Shown: positions 1 to 7,367 of the stretch, piece after piece
Numbering within the stretch: the stretch's first letter is position 1
Layout: every line of letters starts with the position of its first letter
Origin: JAYWAM01 sp043782425
GTDB lineage: Bacteria > Pseudomonadota > Gammaproteobacteria > Burkholderiales > Usitatibacteraceae
NCBI GenBank assembly: GCA_043782425.1
Contig: JAYWAM010000234.1
Coordinates: 1-12,503 of the forward strand
DNA: 12,503 nt
Direction of reading: 5' to 3'
Position numbers and translations under genes: made by a program
The notes under the pieces: model-generated
The model's database searches: none
Told to the model about the DNA's origin: nothing
Seen by the model: only the letters and a program-made list of their open reading frames with translations

Positions 1-1222
1 AAAAAACGCAGGCGCCGACGACCGCCCACAGTGGCACCGAAGGTTCAGGGAAGTTCGGAATAAGTTTTGCGATGCCAAAACCCAGAGCGTAGCCGAGCAC
101 AATTCCTATCAGGCCGCCGATAATCGCCAATACCATAGCCTCGATTAAAAATTGCATCAGGATAAATTGACGCGGCGCGCCCAGGGCCTTCGCGATGCCA
201 ATTTCACGCGTCCGCTCGGTAACCGAGACCAGCATGATGTTCATAATGCCTACACCGCCTACCAGCAGCGAAATGCTCACGATGCCCGCTACGACCAGCG
301 TAATAGTGGTCGAAATTTCCTTGAATGATTTGGCGAGAGTGTCCGAGGCCTCAACCACGAAATCATCGCTTTGCCCAGGTTTGAGTTGATGGAGCTGGCG
401 CATTAAAGCGCTGACTTGTTCTTTAATGCCATCGAGCATATTGAGATCGGCCACGCTGAAGCTGATCCACAAATCCGGATCGGTGAGCGCCCCAGTCACG
501 GTCAGCGCAGTCTGGTATGGCATGAGCAGGTAGTTGTCCTGGCTCAAACCGAACATTTCGCCGCGCGGCTCCATCACGCCCACCACCTTAAACCATTCGC
601 CGCTAACCTGGATAAAGCGACCCACAGGATTATCCGGCAACTTGAGATCGCGGCGTAGTTGCTCACCGATCACTGTTACGCGTCGTCGCGTAACGTCATC
701 GCTATCGGTCAAAAATCGGCCCAGCTTGGGAAATGTCTGCCGCACATCCTGGTAGCTCGCTGTTGTCCCAAGTAACTGGGGGCTCGCCTTATTTGCGCCA
801 TTGCGCACATCGGCGCCAAAGGGGGTTCCCGCAGACACAATTGGAGTCACACTCTTTATGCCCTCAACACGATACTTGAGCTGTTCCAAATCGGACACGC
901 GTAAGCGGTTGAGCTTACCACGCAACGCCTCCTCAAATGGCGTATCGGCACGCAACGTCAAGGTATTGCCGCCCAGTCCGCGAAACTGCTGGGTGATGGA
1001 TTGTGACAGGCCCTGCACTAATGCGATCACGCAAATCACCGAGGCCACGCCAATGATAATGCCCAGCATGGTCAGGAAGCTGCGCAATCCGTGGGCGCGG
1101 ATACTGGACAATGCCGAGCGTAGGCATTCTTGCAAAGCATAGACAAAGGACTGGAAGCGGCTGCCTTCTATCACCGGAGCCAAGGACTGTGCCGAAATGC
1201 CGCGCGCGCCCGCTGCCGTCAT
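1..1222 (-). CDS. MacB/FtsX-type ABC transporter permease, partial (C-terminus cut by window edge)
   Basis: Inner-membrane permease of a MacAB-like exporter. I translated it by hand from the ATG at 1222; it stays open for 407 residues to the left edge. TM1 is at about 48-70 (after RSFLTMLGIIIGVASV), followed by a large MacB-like periplasmic domain at about 72-300. TM2 is at about 305-330, TM3 at 357-385, and the start of TM4 at about 398. The family hallmark GGVGIMNIMLVSVTERTREI lies at 322-341, followed by GIAKALGA, where most relatives have Arg in place of the Ala. Family lengths are about 400-450, so some 30-50 residues are probably missing. Unlike E. coli MacB, ATPase and permease are separate polypeptides. 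The start overlaps the ATPase stop (ATGA) and has a strong Shine-Dalgarno. The exported substrate cannot be told from sequence. Confidence 0.93.
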   Translation of the reverse strand, partial: MTAAGARGISAQSLAPVIEGSRFQSFVYALQECLRSALSSIRAHGLRSFLTMLGIIIGVASVICVIALVQGLSQSITQQFRGLGGNTLTLRADTPFEEALRGKLNRLRVSDLEQLKYRVEGIKSVTPIVSAGTPFGADVRNGANKASPQLLGTTASYQDVRQTFPKLGRFLTDSDDVTRRRVTVIGEQLRRDLKLPDNPVGRFIQVSGEWFKVVGVMEPRGEMFGLSQDNYLLMPYQTALTVTGALTDPDLWISFSVADLNMLDGIKEQVSALMRQLHQLKPGQSDDFVVEASDTLAKSFKEISTTITLVVAGIVSISLLVGGVGIMNIMLVSVTERTREIGIAKALGAPRQFILMQFLIEAMVLAIIGGLIGIVLGYALGFGIAKLIPNFPEPSVPLWAVVGACVF

Positions 1223-1935
1223 ACGCGGGCCTCCTCCTGTACCAACCCATGCAGCAAAGGTTGCTGCTGTTTATCCTCGGCAATACGGCCATCGTGCAAA
1301 CGCACTATGCGCCGGCAATGCGCAGCAATGTCGGCTTCGTGCGTCACGATAATCAGCGTCAAGCCATCGGCATGTAAAGCGGCGAACAGCGACATGATCT
1401 CCGCAGCGGTCTTGCTGTCGAGATTTCCCGTCGGCTCGTCGGCCAAGAGCAATTCCGGTTGCCCGACCAGGGCGCGCGCAATCGCCACGCGCTGCCGCTG
1501 ACCGCCTGAAAGCTCATTGGGCTTGTGTTGCAGCCGATGCTCCAGCCCAACGCGCGTCAAGGCTTCAATTGCTCTGGCTCTGCGTAGCGAAGGCGCCAGG
1601 CCGCGATAAATTAACGGCTGGGCAACATTGTCTAAAGCCGTCGCGCGCGGCATCAAATAAAAATTCTGGAATACAAAACCGATTTTGCGATTGCGCACGC
1701 GCGCCAATTGGTCCTCGCCCAGACCCGCGACTGTCTCGCCGTCGAGCAAATAACTACCCGTGCTCGGCGTGTCAAGACAGCCCAAGATATTCATCAGCGT
1801 CGATTTGCCCGAACCCGAGGCGCCGGTAAGCGCAACGAACTCATTGCGCGCGATGTGCAGATCGATACCTGCAAGCGCCGCGAACTCATTGACGCCCAGG
1901 CGGTAGGATTTGCCAATGGCGTCGAGCTTAATCAT
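1219..1935 (-). CDS. ABC transporter ATP-binding protein, MacB/LolD type
   Basis: Cytoplasmic ATPase subunit that powers the adjacent permease. All nucleotide-binding motifs of its 238 residues are present: Walker A GASGSGKST (38-46), Q-loop Gln90 in FVFQN, signature LSGGQRQRVAIARAL (142-156), Walker B LLLADEP (162-168) with catalytic Glu167, D-loop NLDS (171-174) and switch His199 in VTHE. The LADEPTGNLDS stretch is typical of the MacB/LolD/FtsE group of type VII exporters. The length is normal for a stand-alone domain. Its start overlaps the adaptor stop by 4 bp (ATGA) with no clear Shine-Dalgarno, so translation is probably coupled to the adaptor gene. Neighbours (adaptor upstream, FtsX-like permease downstream) favour a MacAB-like complex over LolCDE lipoprotein transport. 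Confidence 0.95.
   Translation of the reverse strand: MIKLDAIGKSYRLGVNEFAALAGIDLHIARNEFVALTGASGSGKSTLMNILGCLDTPSTGSYLLDGETVAGLGEDQLARVRNRKIGFVFQNFYLMPRATALDNVAQPLIYRGLAPSLRRARAIEALTRVGLEHRLQHKPNELSGGQRQRVAIARALVGQPELLLADEPTGNLDSKTAAEIMSLFAALHADGLTLIIVTHEADIAAHCRRIVRLHDGRIAEDKQQQPLLHGLVQEEARV
1230..1238 (-). promoter_or_regulatory. Strong Shine-Dalgarno for the permease, inside the ATPase gene
   Basis: Read on the minus strand this is AGGAGGAGG, ending 7 nt before the permease ATG at 1222. It lies within the last codons of the ATPase gene (Gln-Glu-Glu-Ala) and fixes the permease start. Together with the ATGA overlap it suggests translational coupling with efficient re-initiation. Confidence 0.75.
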
Positions 1936-3149
1936 GGTTTGTCGGCGGGTTGCGAGAGGCCGGGCTTTGCTGACGGCAAAGCTGTAGTCTGAGTCACACG
2001 CTCGCCGTCGCGCAAAAAGCGCAGCGTCTTGGCCGGGCCGCTGATCACTTCCTGGTCGGGCTTTAAGCCGCGAAGGATTTCAATATGCGAGTCATCCGCT
2101 ATGCCGACTTCTACCTCTTTCTTGATCGCCTTGCCCGACTCAAAAACCAGCACGCTGGCTTTGGCCTTGTCGGATTTCTTCTCAGCCTCTTCGTACTTCA
2201 CGGCTTGCACCGGCACAGTCAGGCTTTTTTCGCCGCCACTCTTTCGCGTAGATACTTCGGCTCGACAACTCATGCCGGGATGAAAAGCTACGTCGGGTGC
2301 GTCCTGAAGTCGAATTTTCACCGCATAGTTTTTGCTCTGCCCCGGATTCTGGCGCGGAGTGATGGCTACCTGCACAACCTTGCCTAGAAGCGATTTATCG
2401 GGAAACGCCGCCGGTACGATTTTGGCTTCCTGCCCTGCGGCTATTCTCGCTACGTCCACTTCGTCTATGTTGACCTCGGCATACAAACTGGTGGTGTCGG
2501 CAATGAGCATCAGGTTTGATCCGGCAATACTGGTTGCGCTTGGCACTGCGGTCTCCCCCGCCTTGATATACACAGCAGTCACCTTGCCGCTAATGGGCGA
2601 GCGGATTTCTGTCTTTGCCAGGCGCTCCTGGGCCTGCTTTAATTGCGCTTCGGTTTGCTTGAGAGCTTCGCGACTGGCGCGCAACTCGACTTCCGCCATA
2701 TCTTTTTGCGTGACGAAATCATCGTATTTGATAGCTTCAACCATGCCTTGCGCGCGCAGCGCTTCGTAGCGCTTCCATTTCGCCACCTGCGAATCACGGT
2801 TGACTTGCTGGCGTTCAATGTTGAGTTCTGATTGCCGCTTTCCCGCTTCGATTTGCGCAATTTCTGCGCGCGAAGATTCGGCATCAAGGCGTAGCAACAG
2901 TTGGCCTTTGGTTACGAAGTCACCCTCTTTGACCAGGACTTCTTTCACCCGCCCCACGACTTCGGACGCAAGGGTCACCTGGCTTTCGTAGATAAGCGTG
3001 CCGGAAGCCAGGATTGAAGGCGTCAGCGTACGCAAAGCGGCTTTCTCCACCTCGACCGATTTTGCATTGTCGCTACGCACCACCTTCAATGCGACGGGGA
3101 CAATAAACAGCGCCGAGATTGCCGCAATAGCAATCCACTTCTTCATCAT
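1932..3149 (-). CDS. Periplasmic adaptor (membrane fusion protein), MacA/HlyD family
   Basis: Adaptor that would link the inner-membrane ABC pair to an outer-membrane channel. Layout of the 405 residues: N-terminal membrane anchor or uncleaved signal (about 5-23, WIAIAAISALFIVPVAL); first half of the lipoyl/barrel-sandwich domain (about 57-89, GRVKEVLVKEGDFVTKGQLL); a Gln/Glu/Lys-rich alpha-hairpin likely to form a coiled coil (about 91-180); second lipoyl half (about 182-216, RSPISGKVTAVYIKAGE); beta-barrel (about 220-300); and a membrane-proximal domain to about 388. A Pro/Lys-rich tail ends it. ATG codons at 3149 and 3146 are both usable; AGGT lies 8 nt before the first and overlaps the TAG stop of the Yip1 gene. 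RND-pump adaptors look similar, but the following ATPase and permease point to an ABC exporter. Confidence 0.93.
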   Translation of the reverse strand: MMKKWIAIAAISALFIVPVALKVVRSDNAKSVEVEKAALRTLTPSILASGTLIYESQVTLASEVVGRVKEVLVKEGDFVTKGQLLLRLDAESSRAEIAQIEAGKRQSELNIERQQVNRDSQVAKWKRYEALRAQGMVEAIKYDDFVTQKDMAEVELRASREALKQTEAQLKQAQERLAKTEIRSPISGKVTAVYIKAGETAVPSATSIAGSNLMLIADTTSLYAEVNIDEVDVARIAAGQEAKIVPAAFPDKSLLGKVVQVAITPRQNPGQSKNYAVKIRLQDAPDVAFHPGMSCRAEVSTRKSGGEKSLTVPVQAVKYEEAEKKSDKAKASVLVFESGKAIKKEVEVGIADDSHIEILRGLKPDQEVISGPAKTLRFLRDGERVTQTTALPSAKPGLSQPADKP

Positions 3150-3158
3150 CGCTTGTAC

Positions 3159-3857
3159 CTAAAAAAACAGGGCGAACAGCACCCAGCCGCCATACAAAAG
3201 GGCCACTGGTATCAGCGCGAATAGCGAACAAAACACCCATGAGCGAGCGCTCCAAACTTGCACCCCGATGATAGTCAGCCACCAAATCCAGGGATGCAAA
3301 ATCGTTACGCTCGACAGCAGTGAGTACCAGCGATTGCTGGCAGGCACATGGAATACCAATTCATTAAGCGAAAGCAGTTGCAACTCTTCCTGGCTGACCT
3401 GCCCGTTTCCTTGGAGCAACAGGGCAATTGCCATTGCCAGTACCGAAAATATCAAGGGAAAACTGCTCCAGCACGTCAGGGAAAACCACTGTTTGAATGA
3501 TTGCTGCACGTTAGTTAACTTGCCCGCCAGAAGGTAATACACCGCCTCGAGCAAGCGCACCAGCGGTATGGCGACAACTATGCCGATAAGCGCCAACCAC
3601 ATCATCAAACCTTTCGTCATGAACGCGCCAACCTGTGCCTTTTGCGCCTCCGACGCCTTGTCCGCCTGCGAGCTTCTGCTCAACATGTGCTCCGTGAGCC
3701 AGGCAAAGTCAACCATGTTGAAATACCAAAACATTACAATCAAGCTAGACACGATGGTCGTTAGCAAGGGAAACCAAAAACGCGGCTGTTCGCGCAATGC
3801 GGTAAAGCATGATTTGGGGTCGATCAAAATAGCCCAAGCCAGTTCAATGTTTTTCAT
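3159..3857 (-). CDS. Yip1-family multi-pass membrane protein
   Basis: Integral inner-membrane protein of 232 residues, assigned to the Yip1 domain family from its overall pattern. The N-terminus has an amphipathic start, the IDPKSCFTALREQP segment seen in bacterial Yip1 proteins, then about five hydrophobic spans at roughly 28-48, 84-111, 126-149, 178-201 and 205-230. A charged loop (59-82) separates spans one and two. No catalytic motif is seen. It is the first gene after a gap with a TATAAT box and carries GGGG 9 nt before its ATG. Its TAG stop overlaps the Shine-Dalgarno of the adaptor gene, 9 bp away, so it belongs with the exporter genes. A role as accessory membrane subunit or assembly factor is inference; the molecular function of bacterial Yip1 proteins is poorly known. 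Confidence 0.8.
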   Translation of the reverse strand: MKNIELAWAILIDPKSCFTALREQPRFWFPLLTTIVSSLIVMFWYFNMVDFAWLTEHMLSRSSQADKASEAQKAQVGAFMTKGLMMWLALIGIVVAIPLVRLLEAVYYLLAGKLTNVQQSFKQWFSLTCWSSFPLIFSVLAMAIALLLQGNGQVSQEELQLLSLNELVFHVPASNRWYSLLSSVTILHPWIWWLTIIGVQVWSARSWVFCSLFALIPVALLYGGWVLFALFF

Positions 3858-3893
3858 TTTGTATTTCCCCGTTGCATTTTTTATTGATTCTTC

Positions 3894-3899
3894 ATTATA
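3894..3899 (-). promoter_or_regulatory. Putative -10 box (TATAAT) for the Yip1-adaptor-ABC genes
   Basis: On the minus strand a perfect TATAAT lies in the 56-bp gap, about 37 bp upstream of the Yip1 ATG, in a locally AT-rich stretch. A start near 3887 would leave a leader of about 30 nt containing the GGGG ribosome site. The -35 is weak: at 17 bp spacing the hexamer is GATAAG, while the better TAGACA is only 11 bp away. It could give the exporter genes their own transcription start. Confidence 0.4.
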
Positions 3900-3913
3900 A
3901 CTTTGACGCGTGT

Positions 3914-4309
3914 CTACTTATCTGACGCTAGCTTACTCACGGCGCGTCGCCGGTCCGGCTTGAGCCGCCTATCCGGCTGTATGGAAGACAGACGCTCGCG
4001 TTGCCGACGGCTAGCCAGTTGTCGGCGCGAGTCGCGTCGCTGATCCTTGATTTGCTGCTCGGTGAGGGGCTGATCCGCTGTGGGAATCGGCTGGGCGCGG
4101 CAGATGCCGCCGACGCTTGCCAGAGTGGCGATGTATTTTATCGCGCTGTCGTGGTCGATAGCTTGTTTAATGACCACCGGGTGGCCGGAAAAAAGCGTGG
4201 CGATAACCTTGTGGTCCGCTTTGAACAATTTGGCGAAATTTTTCTTGACGGTGTCCACCGGCCACCCTTCGGCCACTTCGCCGCTGAACACAATCTGATA
4301 GAGCTGCAT
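3914..4309 (-). CDS. Small conserved protein with Arg-rich C-terminal tail
   Basis: A protein of 131 residues from the ATG at 4309. A GTG at 4318 would add three residues and overlap the previous stop as GTGA. I prefer the ATG because GGTGA is 10 nt upstream of it but only 2 nt from the GTG. Residues 1-75 form a compact domain (LYQIVFSGEVAEGW, FAKLFKAD, LFSGHPVVIKQAID, ASVGGICR). I recall this pattern from uncharacterised proteobacterial proteins, where it often precedes a membrane or signalling module, but I cannot name the family. The tail (about 84-131) is basic and disordered-looking, with many RR pairs (QRRDSRRQ, SRRQRER, DRRLKPDRRR). Similar DRR-rich linkers occur beside PilZ domains, which fits the upstream neighbour. 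Function unknown. Confidence 0.75.
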   Translation of the reverse strand: MQLYQIVFSGEVAEGWPVDTVKKNFAKLFKADHKVIATLFSGHPVVIKQAIDHDSAIKYIATLASVGGICRAQPIPTADQPLTEQQIKDQRRDSRRQLASRRQRERLSSIQPDRRLKPDRRRAVSKLASDK

Positions 4310-4314
4310 AGTGT

Positions 4315-5934
4315 TCACTTCACCGTACTTTCAGGTTCAACTTCCGTCTGCCCCGCTTCCATGCTGGAATCGAAGCCGGAAAGCCACCATCCGCGCCCTT
4401 TGCGGCGTAAGCGGTTTAGAACGAAGGTAAATTTATCGCCTTTGTCGACCACGCTTGCAACCAGCCCGGATTGATCGGTCGCGTGACTGACGACGAAGCC
4501 GTCGCTCAAGCCAAAGGGATCGGCGCCGGGAACAAACAAGGCGGCAATCACCTGATTTCGGCCGTCCCTTTTGTTGCGGCTCTCAAGCGCCAAGCGTTGG
4601 GCGGAGTGTGAAATAATACTGATGCCAATCAACACGTCGGTTGGCGAGCCACAGGGCGCCTTGCGCACTACTTCGCCGAGTACGCAGGGCTGTCCACGCT
4701 CGAGTTTGACTGCGATGAGGTCGCCCGGCGAAATCGTGGCCGCGTCGTCACGACTGGCAAGCAATCCAAGACCCGATTCGTTATAGTCCTTCAGGCGCAT
4801 CTGGCGCCGCGTCGGATCATAGATTTGGTCAAATTGATCGGACTGGGTGCGCACCGGGCCAGACGCCGTTTTCTGGGCCAGGCCGATGCGGTTATCGGTT
4901 TGCCGCGCCCAGACGGAAAGATCCGGGAAGCCACGCGTAAGAATATCGCTCAGCCCGACGTAAATCTCGACGACAGAATCATTGGCATAAACACGCTCGG
5001 CGCGTGCGGCGCGTATGCCTTGCTCGATAAGCGCAAACTCGCCGCGCAGATACTCGATGACGCCGATATGTTCTTCAAGCCGAAACTCGGTTGCGAACCC
5101 CCAACCAGGAAAAATTTCTCCACGATGAAAGCCTTGCACCGCGCGTCTAAGTTGGCGCTGCAACGCCGCCAGTGAAAGGTAGATCGGCGCGTCTACGTTG
5201 GCGCTGAGTGTCAGGTTGAAGCCCAGGTCGCTGCGCAGATCCGCGCACAGCGCTGCGCCCGTCTTGGGCGGCTCACGTGAGACGCTGAGAACCGGCATCC
5301 AGGCGCAGAGCCAGTTATCAAGGATCTCAAGTTGCTGGCGGTTGAGACTGCCGACGCATAGTCGTTTGAGCAGCATGGCGCGCGCGTACAACGCTTCGAT
5401 AGTGACTTCCATTTCCTGACCACACGCTTGAATCCGCAGCAAAGTACGATGCAACGCAAGCTTTTGCGCCATGCGGTACAAACGGTGCAGGGCGGAGTAA
5501 CCGCCGCCGCCCATTTGCGTGGCGATTTGCTCCCACTTGCGCGCGTTTCCCGCGTGCAGCAGCGCAATGGCGATAACCTGGGCAACCGACTGTGCATCGT
5601 CATCCATCTCGCGCACGCAGCTCTCGGCGAGCTCATTGCCTGCGTCAGCGAGCTTCTTGTACCAATCGAAAATTCTTTCGCAAAGGTTTTGATCCTCCTG
5701 GTCCCACAGCAGTGGGTTGGACAGAAGCCGCGCTTGCTCGGGTGTGACGAGCGCAGAAAAATCCGCTTCGAGCGCAAGGAATGCCTTGGCTGCCACCGCT
5801 GCGCTCCTTTGCCCTAGCGCCGCTTGCATGTCGCGGTAGGCGCGCTCTATTCGTGGGCGCCCCTGAGGGTCGCGCAGCGAGACGGTGTGGTCTCCGCTAT
5901 TCAGGGTAAGGGAATCTGGCCCGCGTGTAGACAT
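4315..5934 (-). CDS. Large hypothetical protein with C-terminal PilZ-like motif
   Basis: Soluble protein of 539 residues with no signal peptide or membrane span. Residues about 25-350 look largely alpha-helical, with no motif I recognise. Near the C-terminus RRQMR (376-380) followed by NESGLG (385-390) matches the RxxxR...(D/N)xSxxG signature of c-di-GMP-binding PilZ domains. It is followed by beta-strand-like sequence (SPGDLIAVKLE, VLGEVVRKA, VLIGISII) as expected for a PilZ barrel. The spacing between motifs is short, so c-di-GMP binding is plausible but not certain. A second beta-rich segment follows (about 460-520). The start ATG has AGAGAA 8 nt upstream and lies 23 bp after the FimV-like gene. 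Its end meets the small basic-tailed protein gene, so the three are probably cotranscribed. Confidence 0.85.
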   Translation of the reverse strand: MSTRGPDSLTLNSGDHTVSLRDPQGRPRIERAYRDMQAALGQRSAAVAAKAFLALEADFSALVTPEQARLLSNPLLWDQEDQNLCERIFDWYKKLADAGNELAESCVREMDDDAQSVAQVIAIALLHAGNARKWEQIATQMGGGGYSALHRLYRMAQKLALHRTLLRIQACGQEMEVTIEALYARAMLLKRLCVGSLNRQQLEILDNWLCAWMPVLSVSREPPKTGAALCADLRSDLGFNLTLSANVDAPIYLSLAALQRQLRRAVQGFHRGEIFPGWGFATEFRLEEHIGVIEYLRGEFALIEQGIRAARAERVYANDSVVEIYVGLSDILTRGFPDLSVWARQTDNRIGLAQKTASGPVRTQSDQFDQIYDPTRRQMRLKDYNESGLGLLASRDDAATISPGDLIAVKLERGQPCVLGEVVRKAPCGSPTDVLIGISIISHSAQRLALESRNKRDGRNQVIAALFVPGADPFGLSDGFVVSHATDQSGLVASVVDKGDKFTFVLNRLRRKGRGWWLSGFDSSMEAGQTEVEPESTVK

Positions 5935-5957
5935 AAATTAAGTTCTCTAACGCTTGG

Positions 5958-7085
5958 CTAGCGCAGCGCCAGCCGGTTTTGCATACGTTGATGAAAGTCA
6001 GCCGCCGCCGCTTCAGCCGATAGATCGCTACCGGCCTGTAGCCAGTTGCGCCAGTTGCGCTGCGTCTCTCCTTGCGCTTGTGCGCTTGCCGCAGAGGCCT
6101 TGATAAACTGAAATAGGGGATGTGCTGGCGCCAGCAGCAAGCCCAGCTTGGCCACTTCGTTCCACTGGCGGTCATAGGGGTGTAGGTGATGAAAGGTATG
6201 CGCGACTTTGGCGAAACGCTCTTCCTGGCGCGTCAGGAACAGGATTTCCAGCCACGCAAGCCAAAGCGCCGCCTCGCCTGTTTGCTGCTCGATCGCCAAG
6301 TGCAGTAGCTCGCACGCCTGTTCGGCGTGCCCGGCCTCATAGCAGAGTCTGGCGGATTTAATGAGCTCGACAGGATTAGACAGGTCGCGGCTGTTTTTGA
6401 CCATCCCGGGGAAGCTCGCGGCAATATAGCGATCGCGAATACGTTGGCGCTGCGCATCCAGGTCGAGTGACGGGGGAAGCAGTTGTAGATCAGTATCGGG
6501 TTCCGGTGCAGGGCCTGGCTTACGGCTCGGTGTTAATGACTTTGACGCAGCGGGTCTCGTTATTGGCGTTTGCGCCGCAGCGCTTTGCTTTGGTGTGACG
6601 ACCGCGTTGCGCGGTGCGGCGGGCCGACTTTGCGCTTTAGCGGGGGATTGCGGCTCTAGCACAGGCAACGGCGCGGCAAGTACGAAGTAAGGCGTGTTCT
6701 TCGGTGCGCGCGCGCGCCGGTACCACACAAACCCTATCAGCGAAGCAAAAAACAAGGGCACGACCACAACATTAAAGGGGATCAGGTTCCAAAGTTGCCG
6801 CACTGTGCCAAGCAAGCCGGGTTTGAGTACGACCGCCTCGCGCTCGGCTGGCGCCGCCATCGCGGTTTTGCCCAGGCCCTGATCGGCGGGCGCTTGCATA
6901 CCCCCTGAGGGGGCGACGGCGGTGGTGGGATCTGAAGGGGTTGCGGGAGGCGCAAGTAGTGTGTCTTGCGTGTCTAGCGCCGTGCTGGGCGTAGCGTCGC
7001 CCGGCGCGCTTTGTCCCAGCACCTGCAAGCTAAGCACGGTGCAGCACCACAAAGCCAGCCAAGCTGCGCGCGCAGTGCTGCGCAT
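5958..7085 (-). CDS. FimV-like inner-membrane protein (short, no LysM seen)
   Basis: A protein of 375 residues from the ATG at 7085. The frame is open further, to a GTG at 7286, but the ATG at 7085 begins a good signal sequence (RSTARAAWLALWCCTVLSLQ) with AGCAGG 9 nt upstream. After the signal comes a short Ala/Pro/Thr-rich periplasmic part (about 25-95), one membrane span (about 101-121, FNVVVVPLFFASLIGFVWYR) and a positive RRARAPK stop-transfer, so the rest is cytoplasmic. A Pro/Ala/Ser/Lys-rich linker (about 130-210) leads to a helical, TPR-like C-terminal domain (about 214-328) with ARLCYEAGHAEQACELLHLA and LGLLLAPAHPLF. This pattern recalls the cytoplasmic part of FimV, the pseudomonad type IV pilus and polarity factor. 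No LysM-like periplasmic domain is visible, so it is shorter than FimV. The assignment is by pattern only. Confidence 0.75.
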   Translation of the reverse strand: MRSTARAAWLALWCCTVLSLQVLGQSAPGDATPSTALDTQDTLLAPPATPSDPTTAVAPSGGMQAPADQGLGKTAMAAPAEREAVVLKPGLLGTVRQLWNLIPFNVVVVPLFFASLIGFVWYRRARAPKNTPYFVLAAPLPVLEPQSPAKAQSRPAAPRNAVVTPKQSAAAQTPITRPAASKSLTPSRKPGPAPEPDTDLQLLPPSLDLDAQRQRIRDRYIAASFPGMVKNSRDLSNPVELIKSARLCYEAGHAEQACELLHLAIEQQTGEAALWLAWLEILFLTRQEERFAKVAHTFHHLHPYDRQWNEVAKLGLLLAPAHPLFQFIKASAASAQAQGETQRNWRNWLQAGSDLSAEAAAADFHQRMQNRLALR

Positions 7086-7327
7086 AAAAAAATGCCTGCT
7101 ACTCACCCGAATTTTCCCCTGCCCTAGGTTCACTGCATACGTTGTGGGTGGGCGCGCATGCCACCGCCTTGACCAAGCCCGAAGGCCGCTGGTGTGCTTA
7201 CCATTCGGCATTCTGTACCGAAGCCAACCTGTGCAGTGTCTTTGCGGGAGGTGACACCTATAGACGCAGCGCAGGTCCGATGTCACATCCTATTGAACAT
7301 TGAGGGCGGGCGCAAGTTTTTTGCTTG

Positions 7328-7366
7328 TTGTAGCGCGGTCTAGTAGACACGGCTCGCGCGCTACAA
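7328..7366. repeat. Nested inverted repeat upstream of rsmB
   Basis: Two perfect 10-bp arms, TTGTAGCGCG (7328-7337) and CGCGCTACAA (7357-7366), flank 19 bp. Directly inside the left arm is a second perfect dyad, GTCTA-G-TAGAC (7338-7348). The right arm covers most of the TACAAT box and ends 7 bp before the rsmB ATG. The placement suits an operator. If transcription starts upstream of it, it could instead fold over the ribosome binding region. Confidence 0.6.
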
Positions 7367-7367
7367 T
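7362..7367 (+). promoter_or_regulatory. Putative -10 box (TACAAT) for rsmB
   Basis: TACAAT matches the -10 consensus at five of six positions. A start about 7 nt downstream would fall on the rsmB ATG itself and give a leaderless mRNA, which fits the lack of a Shine-Dalgarno before that ATG. No good -35 lies at 16-18 bp. An alternative is TTGCTT (7321-7326) with TAGACA (7344-7349), which has a good spacing of 17 bp but a poor -10. Confidence 0.35.

Noticed and set aside
7086..7286. 67-residue N-terminal extension of the FimV-like protein from a GTG at 7286
   Set aside because: The extension is Arg/His-rich with no domain pattern, and it would bury a clear signal peptide that begins at the ATG at 7085 behind an AGCAGG site.
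7312..7327. GCAAG-T6-GCTTG-like hairpin as a terminator
   Set aside because: The stem is only 4-5 bp, the T-run sits in the loop rather than after the stem, and no gene ends here on either strand.
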